DNA of 64,000 nt from Dromaius novaehollandiae (lineage: Eukaryota; Chordata; Aves; Casuariiformes; Dromaiidae), in contig NC_088105.1 of the NCBI RefSeq assembly GCF_036370855.1, positions 8,003,619 to 8,067,618 on the forward strand, written 5' to 3'. Numbering within the stretch: the stretch's first letter is position 1; every line of letters starts with the position of its first letter. The position numbers and the translations under genes are program-made. The notes under the pieces are model-generated. The model was not told where the DNA came from. It made no database searches and saw only the letters and a list, made by a program, of their open reading frames with translations. Below are positions 24,401-33,400 of this stretch, piece after piece.

Positions 24401-27400
24401 TAGCCTTAGGAAGTTCTTAAATAACTGACCTCTGGTGTCTGGCATTTCATATGTTAGAAATAGCTGATTTAAGCTGTCGCTTCAGACAGACAAATCGTGT
24501 GTGTTTTAAGTGTCGGGTGGTAGCTATGTTTGCAGAAACGGTGTTTGTTGCAGCTCTCATCAGTCTCTCTGCAGCGGAGCTTCACCAGGCTACTTGCTTG
24601 GGTTGCGGCACCAGGCACGTGCTTGTGCCGGTGGCAGCGAGCAGTGCTGTGCACTCTCTCCCGGCTCTGGGGGCACAGATTCTCGTCTGGCACCCCCCAA
24701 AGCCCTGCCGAGCTCTGCTTGCTGAACACTCATCGAAAGGTTGTTGGTGCAGGAGTGCAGGCATCATCACAGCTTAAATTTCATTTGTACTAAATGGGCT
24801 AGGGCACCATTTTAGGTCAAATGTATTAACTAGGCATAGGTTCTCTGTTTTGTAGCCTTTTGAGATCAGTGTTGAGTTCTCAGTCCTCCACTGGAACTCC
24901 GAACTTCAGCTGTGGAGTACTTCAGCTGTTGAAAAAGCAATTTGGGAATCAAAATCAACCTGTGTGGGTTTTATTCTAGCATTTACTTTTGTCTGTTCTT
25001 TTTCCTTCCTCAGGCTTTCACAACAGATTTTAGAGTTCACTGGGCTCAGCATCCTTTAAGGCCTGAATTTGCAGAAAGCACTTACTTCTTGTATAAAGTA
25101 AGATCACTTTCTTATCTCTGGCTTTTGGTCCTCTTGTCTAGTGTCTATAATTTTATTGGTGTTGTATTTCAATATAGAATGAGTAGCCTATCTGAGTTTA
25201 TGTACTGGAGCCAGTTCTGTATGAAATAAGATGAAAGTATCAAATTGTTCTGGGAATTTTCTTTTATACGTCTCGAATTAAAAAGAAAATCAGTAGGACA
25301 ACAGCCAATTTTTTAAACGTATTTAGGTTTTACTGCTCTTGCTCTCTCAGACAAGAGTCAAAGCCACTTGTACCTTGTGGAGTAAAGCATAGTAGCGCCC
25401 AAATTTCTTAAACACATGGAAATACTTAAAAGAAGTCTATCTGCGTATGTGTAAAAGGGTGGTACAATTGTGTCTCGGAGATCTCTTTTATGTCTATTAT
25501 TAGTATTGATAAACTAGATCTTACTGATGTCTGAGAAGGCAGGAAACCAGAATATATAAAATAAGTAGGTAGAAAAAATAGAAGCTGTTAATTTTACAGT
25601 AAGTCTAAGTTCACCTGTGTGGGGTCTTTTTTGTGTACTTTTTTTTTTTTCCCCCGATAGGCTACTGGGGACCCTTACTATCTGGAAGTAGGAAAAACTC
25701 TCATTGAAAACTTAAACAAGTATGCGAGAGTACCTTGTGGGTTTGCTGCAATGAAGGATGTTCGTACTGGAAGTCATGAAGACAGGTAAAAGGTTTTTTT
25801 AAAACAGATTGTAGAAAACAATCTGACCCTGTTTGTTTGTATAATGGAATTAACTGACTTCTGAGCAGCTTTCTGTCTTCAGTCTGCCCAAGTCTGGAAT
25901 TATCCATGCTTACTTGTCATGGTCTGTAAACTATTGAAATGATTTCCTAGGTTCTATTAAACACCAATATTTTCCGTGTTTAGTAACCTTTCATCTTAAG
26001 CCCCCCTTTCATTAGTCTCAGAGCACTAGATGAATCACTCTCAAAGAAAATAAACTTGAAACCCAAAGTTTGTAAAGAGGTTTATTTGGACTTGCTATAA
26101 AGTTATTTTGAACTGATCTTGAATCATTTCCTTCCCTCTTTCCATTTGGAAGAAACACTGATGGAATTAAGTTCAACAACGATATCATGAATACTTCAGA
26201 GGTGGAGCAATATGTGTATTTATTTTACTGGCATTTTAGAAAATATGAGTATCTTTTTAAAGGGTGTCCTTTTTTTTTAATACAGAATGGATTCTTTCTT
26301 TCTGGCTGAGATGTTCAAGTACCTTTACCTGCTCTTTGCTGATAAGGAGGACATGATTTTTGACATAGAAGATTATATCTTCACTACAGAAGCTCATCTG
26401 TTACCACTTTGGCTTTCCACTACAAACCAAACCATATCTAAAAAAAATACAGTAAGTAACGGCTCAAAACTTAAATCAGTTTTTAATGCTGCTTTAAAGT
26501 GGTTTCCTTTTTATTACAAGAAATGGAGGAAAAAAATCAGGAAAAATAGTAGTTTGAGGTATATCAGTTTTGGCATTTCATTTAACATGAACTATTTTAT
26601 CATAAAAACAGTTGTGGTCACATGAATATGAATAATATTTCCATGATGGAATTTTGCACCACTGAATCTTGTGAAAAATGTTGTGGAATATGAGTAGTAT
26701 TTAAAAAGGGACACATTCACTGTCCCTGTTCATATAAATCTGAAAATAACACAGTGCAATTTTTCATCTTCATGTTTATTTTCTCTTAATTTATTTCTCA
26801 AACATATACAATGACATGGCAACATTTTTGTTGTTTATTTTACTGTACTGACCCTCTGCAAATTTGCAACAGTATTTTGAGGCTAATGCAAAGTTAATAT
26901 TGTAGGATACTCGTCTGTTCTAGCTTTAGAATATTTCATTGTCTCAGTGCATTTAATAAGCTTTTTATTTTATAAATGTAAGAACGGCAGTGGATTTACA
27001 AATATCTTAATCCTTCTTAAATACCCTGTGGTAGTACAAGTGTGCTGTGAAATACTGTAAACACCAGTCTCCTCTGTTTAAGATGGTGTAGTTTATCTTT
27101 CAGGAATCTAACTCTGCTGACAAGCAAGGTAAGTGAATGAGAAAGTCAATAGAGAGGTGTCCATGCCATCAGGGCCATAAAGTCCTTTTTTCTGCCTTAT
27201 TTTGGCCCTTTACTATGTGTCCTCTCTGAAATAATTTCTGGATCAGAAGAGAATACTCCTGTTTTATATCAAACTATGTGCATCTTGGAGAAATCTTAAA
27301 GCTGAGTAGAGAGCACTGTGTCTTACTGAATCTGACATTAGAAGGAACTTCTTGAAATAACTTGCTCTTAACATCTAACATGGGTAATATATTTAACATG

Positions 27401-30400
27401 TCATAGAGTTGATTTTTAGTGTTCCCAGATGGTGCAGATCCTGTACACTCTCTCCAAAATGTCCTTTCCTTGAACACTTAATGTCTCTTCTCCTCAAGTT
27501 TTAGAAACAGAGACTATGAAGAAAAGGCAGAATGGATTTAAGAGGGATTGCACTTTCAGTGTAACTTTTTTGCTGTTTTTTGTTTGGTGTGACCAGCATT
27601 TTCCAAACTATGCAGGAAGTTATCTGAGGGGTCAAAAAGAGCGGTTCTGTAACTTTTATTCCCAACATGAGAATGTGATACCTGTAGCTGAGATGGACAG
27701 GATTCTCTCAGTAGTGGGAATGAAGTGCTGGCCTAACGTATGTAGCTTTCTCAGGAATAGCAAGCGTTCAGTAAAAGGTCTAAAAAGAGAACAGAGTAAG
27801 TTAATGAATGCAGTTTTGTTGAAGCTTTTTGTTAAGTCTAAGCTACTAATGTGATTAACTGGAAAGTAAGAAAGATCCCATTTAACGTGGTGTCAACAAA
27901 AGGTGCGAAATAGCTAAAAGTCTATTAAGACTAGTGCATTATTTTTTAATGAAACTTATCTACCAGAAGAAAATTCTTAGGAAAAACGGAATGTGTTGTG
28001 GGCGGCTAAATTAGTTTTAATATAAACACAGTACTAGTAATCTGAAGTATAGAAATAGCTGGTAGTAGCAACCGAACATCCTGTTTGTATTTATTCTCCT
28101 AAACAGAAAAGGTCATGTTTTACTATACTGAAGTTTGCAATATTGTAGACCTTCTTTCTCAAGTGATGGAGACAACCGTTTGTCATGCTAAGAGCATAGG
28201 TACTTGAAAGTATTTATTCCAACAGACTAATTAAGCCTTTTAAGTCTTGTGTCTTAGGGAGCCTTTAAATACTTGGTTTCAGTTTATTAACATATTGTAA
28301 GGAGGGGGTTTTGTTGGTAAGTAAATACTACCTTAATTTTTACAGGTGGGAAAACTAAATGGCCAGAGTTACCCAATAAGTCACTTGCAGAACTAAGAAC
28401 AGACCGGTGGCAAGTTTTCCATTGTGCACATGATTTCACATGTTACCAAACAGTGATTTGTGCAAATGTTAATTCCGAAGCTGTCATCTTTTCTGAGAAT
28501 AGATGTTGTTAGAATTATATATAGGTTCAACATTGCAATGCACAGATTTGCGAGACTATAAGGCTCCTGAAGGGAGAATCTTTTGTTCATATAAAAAACT
28601 TATGTACAAGAAGCTACTGCTTTTCCATCTGTAAGTCTTCATAAATACATACATACTTTTATGATGCATGAGTGTTGGATTATCTTACAAATAAAGCTGA
28701 TCTCCTAGAACATTACTTAGAAAATATTCTTGCTCAAGGAAAGGTGTGACATTCTTATAATGTGGAGGAGGAATGACTGAAGGCCTGGAGCTGGTTTAGT
28801 CAGCCTCCTGGCAGTATCAAATCATAACTACTTTTTCCAGTGGTCTGGCACATGAAAGGACGGGGATACTAGCTATTCGTCAGGAGGGGGCTTTGAGATG
28901 CACTCTTTGCTAGTAGAGGTTTAACTGTTTTTGCAAAAAAAAGCCTAGATACTGAGGATGCAGGATGTGTAAGTTACAAATGAGAATGGTGTTGTGTTTA
29001 TCCCTAAAAAGGGCTAGTAGTACAGTGGTTACTGTTTAGCGTTGCAAGGTGAGACATAAAAAAAATTACATACTCTTCATGCTTGGAAACTGTATGGTTG
29101 TGAATTTGTCTTCGGCTGCGACATGTCCTGTGTACGCTGATGACTTGAGGATAGGTCTATTTGATTTTCTTACTGTAAAAATGTAACCTGTATTTTTAAT
29201 AAGTGATCTTTATCTTTCATTTTAGACTACAGAATACACAGAGCTGGATGACAGCAACTTCGATTGGACCTGTCCGAACACCCAGATTCTTTTCCCAAAT
29301 GACCCTATGTTTGCTCAGAGTATTCGTGAGCCTTTGAAAAATGTGGTGGATAAAAGTTGTCCTCGGGGTATTTCCAGAGCGTAAGATGAATATTTGCTGT
29401 ATTTTTTTAGTGTAGGAGTGACTGGAATTGTCTGTTATGCAGGGGAAGAGAAACACTTAAAGATATTGGAGTCTTATAGGCTCTCTAAGTTTAAGTTTGT
29501 AGTCCTTTCAGAATGGATAGCCTAACTGTGGGAAAAATCAGTTCTGTCTGGCATCATCAGCAAAACTCAGGCAATTTCCATCAGGAATCAGTGAATCTTT
29601 CAAAGCAGAAGGATCTTAATAAGAGTCATGTGCCTCAAAGGGAAATTGTAGCACAGCTATTATGAGAAAAACGTCATCTTGATCTGTAATCTTTAATTTC
29701 TGTAGTCTCTCGCACAGTTCTGCAACTCCTTTTATGTATTAAGTAAATAATGCCATAGATAATCTTACGTATTTTGGAGGGTTCAGGGCAGTCTGTTAAA
29801 GTTGAGAAAGCTTATCCTTCTGACTGCCCCTTTGATATTTATACTTCATGAATAAAACTGGGCAGTAGTTCTATTAGGAAAACTGTTTTTAATCATTCTT
29901 GCAATAATGCAGACTATTTAGAAATGAGAAATAACGTATGGTAGTTTCATTTTTAGCAACACTGCATGTGCTCTTTTGTACTACAAAATAATTGAGAAAG
30001 TCAGCAATTTTTTCAAAAGATAGTTTGGCTGAGAGGTTGCATTTCAGTGAAGTTTGTACTCAGCTTTATTCCAAAGAATTCCCAGCTTGTGATGAGAGGA
30101 ATAACTTGTGAAAGTGTGTGCAAGGTCTCAGGAATAATCTGTTCTTAAAGCTTTGATCTCTAATATCTTTTGGCAGAGAAGAGAGCTTGGGAAGTGGACC
30201 AAAACCACCACTGAGAGCCAGAGATTTCATGGCCAGTAATCCTGAGCATTTGGAGATATTGAAGAAGATGGGAGTCAGTTTGATTCATCTCAAAGATGGA
30301 AGAGTGCAATTAGTGCAGCATGCAGTGCAAGTAAGACCCAACAGTAACTTTTTTTTTGAAAATTCTTAGTAAAATCCTACCAGTTACGATTTTTGACACT

Positions 30401-33400
30401 TTCAGAGGTTCAGGAGAGGCAGCCAGACTGTGGAGGGGCACGTGAGCTCGATATAGGACTATATTTAATAGGCTGATGCTTGTTAATATTTTTATCCCCG
30501 AAGCACTTTTTATCAAAGCTCCATTAGATTAGAGTGGAGGCTGTTCACAAGATATAATTCTGGTTGTCTGCTGACTCCATTAGCCATTGCCACATATACA
30601 TTTGCAGTTGATTCACACCTGGAAAGTTTTCTCTACTATTTACTTTACGTTTAAAGAGTGTTTTTTTTTTTTTTTAAGCCTAAAGTCTGTGGGACACATT
30701 TCAGTTGGAGTGTGTTATTTTTCCACAGCACCCTAATGACAGTTTGGTCAATAAAAAAGAGCATTATGGTAGCTGGATGTGTTCATGAATATCTACAAAT
30801 TGATATTTAGCTACTGAGTTAGGCTGTGGATAGTTTGCTTGTAGATAGAAAATTGATATTTAGAAACTAAAAGTTAGTTCACTTCCAGATGCGCCCCCCC
30901 CCCCAAAATATAAAGTACTAAATATTTTGTCATATTCTCTCTCTATAGAATTCTGTAAATCCATCAGCTTTGAAAGATTTCAAGTTGGTTAAATCAATAC
31001 TAACTTTTTTTTAGATATGGGGGATGGAAACCAGAGGTTTACCTTAGTGAAATACCATTCCTTTCATAAAAGAATTTCAAAATAGTGTAATTAACAGCAT
31101 CTTTTCTGAAAAAAATAGTTTTCAGTTTGAGATATTTCCACTTGTTTAGGAAATGGATTGATTTATCTAGCTATATTTTACCCTGCAGTGTGGGGAAGAT
31201 GTTTTAAAAAGTTAAATACTCCCTTTCAGCAGTCTTCTCTTTTATCTGAGGTGATGAATGAATGTCAGTTAGCTTCCACTCTGTATTTTAAAATCTTTGT
31301 AGCATCAAATGTTTGCCAACAGTAGTGTTTTGTTAGAAAACTGATATAGAAACAGAGCATTATTCTGAATTACTGAAGTACCAGTGCATGCAGTGTAAAC
31401 AGCAGTCAAAGCAAGCATAGCTTCAGGTTTGGGGTTTTTTTTCCTTTCAAGTTCGTCAAACACTTCAGAAGAAACTGTGGGGTTTTTTTGTTATTTTTCT
31501 CCTCTCTCCTTGAAACTGCTTAGGCAGCAAGTTCACTCGATGCTGAAGATGGCTTACGATTCATGCAGGAAATGATTGAACTATCCAGTCAGCAACAGAA
31601 AGAGCAACAGCTACCTCCTCGCGCTGTTCAAATTGTTTCCCATCCGTTCTTCGGCAGGGTGGTCTTGACTGCTGGGCCAGCGCAATTTGGAATGGACTTG
31701 TCCAAACACAAAGCCGGGGTGCGTAAGATGTACATGTGATCTCTTCCAAGCTTTCTGTTGCTTTTTCTTTCATGAACCTAAATTTTTTAGTATTGATGCT
31801 ATTTCAGGTTGGTCAGCTAGAGGTTAGTTTAGTAGTTAAAATGATAGGATGCAGCAATGACAGAAGATAGACTTTTTTAGATGAGTGGCTTATCAGTCTG
31901 TGCTGTCCTTCTCAGTACTGCAGTCACGCTATACTAAATCTTAAATAATGACTGATAACTATGTATATAATACATATTGAAACAAATTTATATAATGTGC
32001 AGTGTACATCTTAAAAGATGTTTGCTTAAGGGAAGGGAAGGTTTTCCTACTATATCAGCCATGAATTTGGAGAAGCCCTTTTAAAGTTAGCTCTTTTAAA
32101 GTTAGGCTGTTCTAACACAAACTTTCATAAAGGGCTGCATCTAGGTGGAAGAAGAAAATATGACACAGGCAGCAATTCCTATTGGAGGCATAGGTATAGT
32201 CAGAATACAAGGATGAAGAATTAAGTTTTCACATAGTCATTCTTTGCTTTCGTAGAACTAAAGCTCAGGCTCCAGGGTAGAGACTCTCCAAAGTGACAAA
32301 TACACTAAATGCATTGGGTTAACTGAAGAAACTAAAAGGCTTAGGCAACTTCTGCAAGCTTGAGCCTAGTGTTCTAATTCAATTTTTTTTTTCCCCGAAC
32401 AGACAAGAGGATTTGTTGCAACCATTAAGCCATATAACGGATGCTCAGAGATCACTAATCCTGAGGCAGTGAAAGAGAAAATTGCTCTGATGCAGAGAGG
32501 CCAGTGTATGTTTGCTGAAAAGGCACGAAACATTCAAAAAGCTGGAGCAATAGGAGGCATTGTTATTGGTAAATAAAACTTAAGTTCTTTATTTGTGTAA
32601 ATGTGACCTGTATTTTTTAGATTTGGAGATACTGGAAAGCTGACAAGAAGCTGTTAAATCTTCTGAGGTGTCAGTACTCCAACACAGAAATTGTGACCTC
32701 AGAAGATGAAGAAATGCTATGTTTATGTCCAGTTCTGTGGAAGAGAAACAGCCAAAACAAATTGAGATGAGTGATTGTCACTGTCTTTGCGGATTAGAAG
32801 TTACTCTTTCAAGGATCACTGAGTGCTGAAATAGTGTTATCTGCTAACAGTTGAGGAAGTCTTAATATACAAAGTAAATCAAAAATGTTAAAGAAAGCAA
32901 GTACACGTGCTGTCTTTTTGTTTGCTTTCTTTTACAACAAATTTACTGTTTTCTGCCTGGAATCCTCTTAAGTGACTGGGCAATAGAAAGCTGCTCAAAG
33001 TCTGTTAGTTCAGAGTTGTGGTCTTTTCATCTTTTTATCTAATAGAAGGGTTTTCTTTTTCTTTTGTGTGTGTCTGGCTAGATGACAATGAGGGAAGCAG
33101 CAGTGACACTGCTCCTCTCTTCCAAATGGCTGGTGATGGAAAGAATACAGATGATATCACAATTCCCATGCTCTTCCTGTTCAACAAGGAAGGAAATATT
33201 ATACTGGATGCAATCCGGGAATACGAGGCTGTAGAGGTGCTCCTTTCTGATAAAGCAAAAGATAGAGGTAAGAATGAGGCGTTGGAGTGTGGTGTGTATA
33301 TTATTTTATTTTTTTAATATATACATATTTAGTTTCCATTGGTGCCAGTAGGCACAGTGTGAAATGTGCAGTAGTGATTTTTTTTATTGATACCTAAAGG

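Larger units (their letters stand above)
26452..29225 (+). other. EDEM3: EDEM3 intron 14 with candidate microexon and MIR-like relic
   Basis: 2774 bp. It holds a possible 25-nt cassette exon at 27104-27128 and a MIR-like relic at 28335-28415. A plus-strand open frame at 27516-27854 has no recognisable family and no splice support. Confidence 0.75.

Noticed and set aside
27516-27854. 112-aa plus-strand open frame in EDEM3 intron 14
   Set aside because: No recognisable family, no splice sites in phase with EDEM3, and A/T-rich codon use typical of intron noise.
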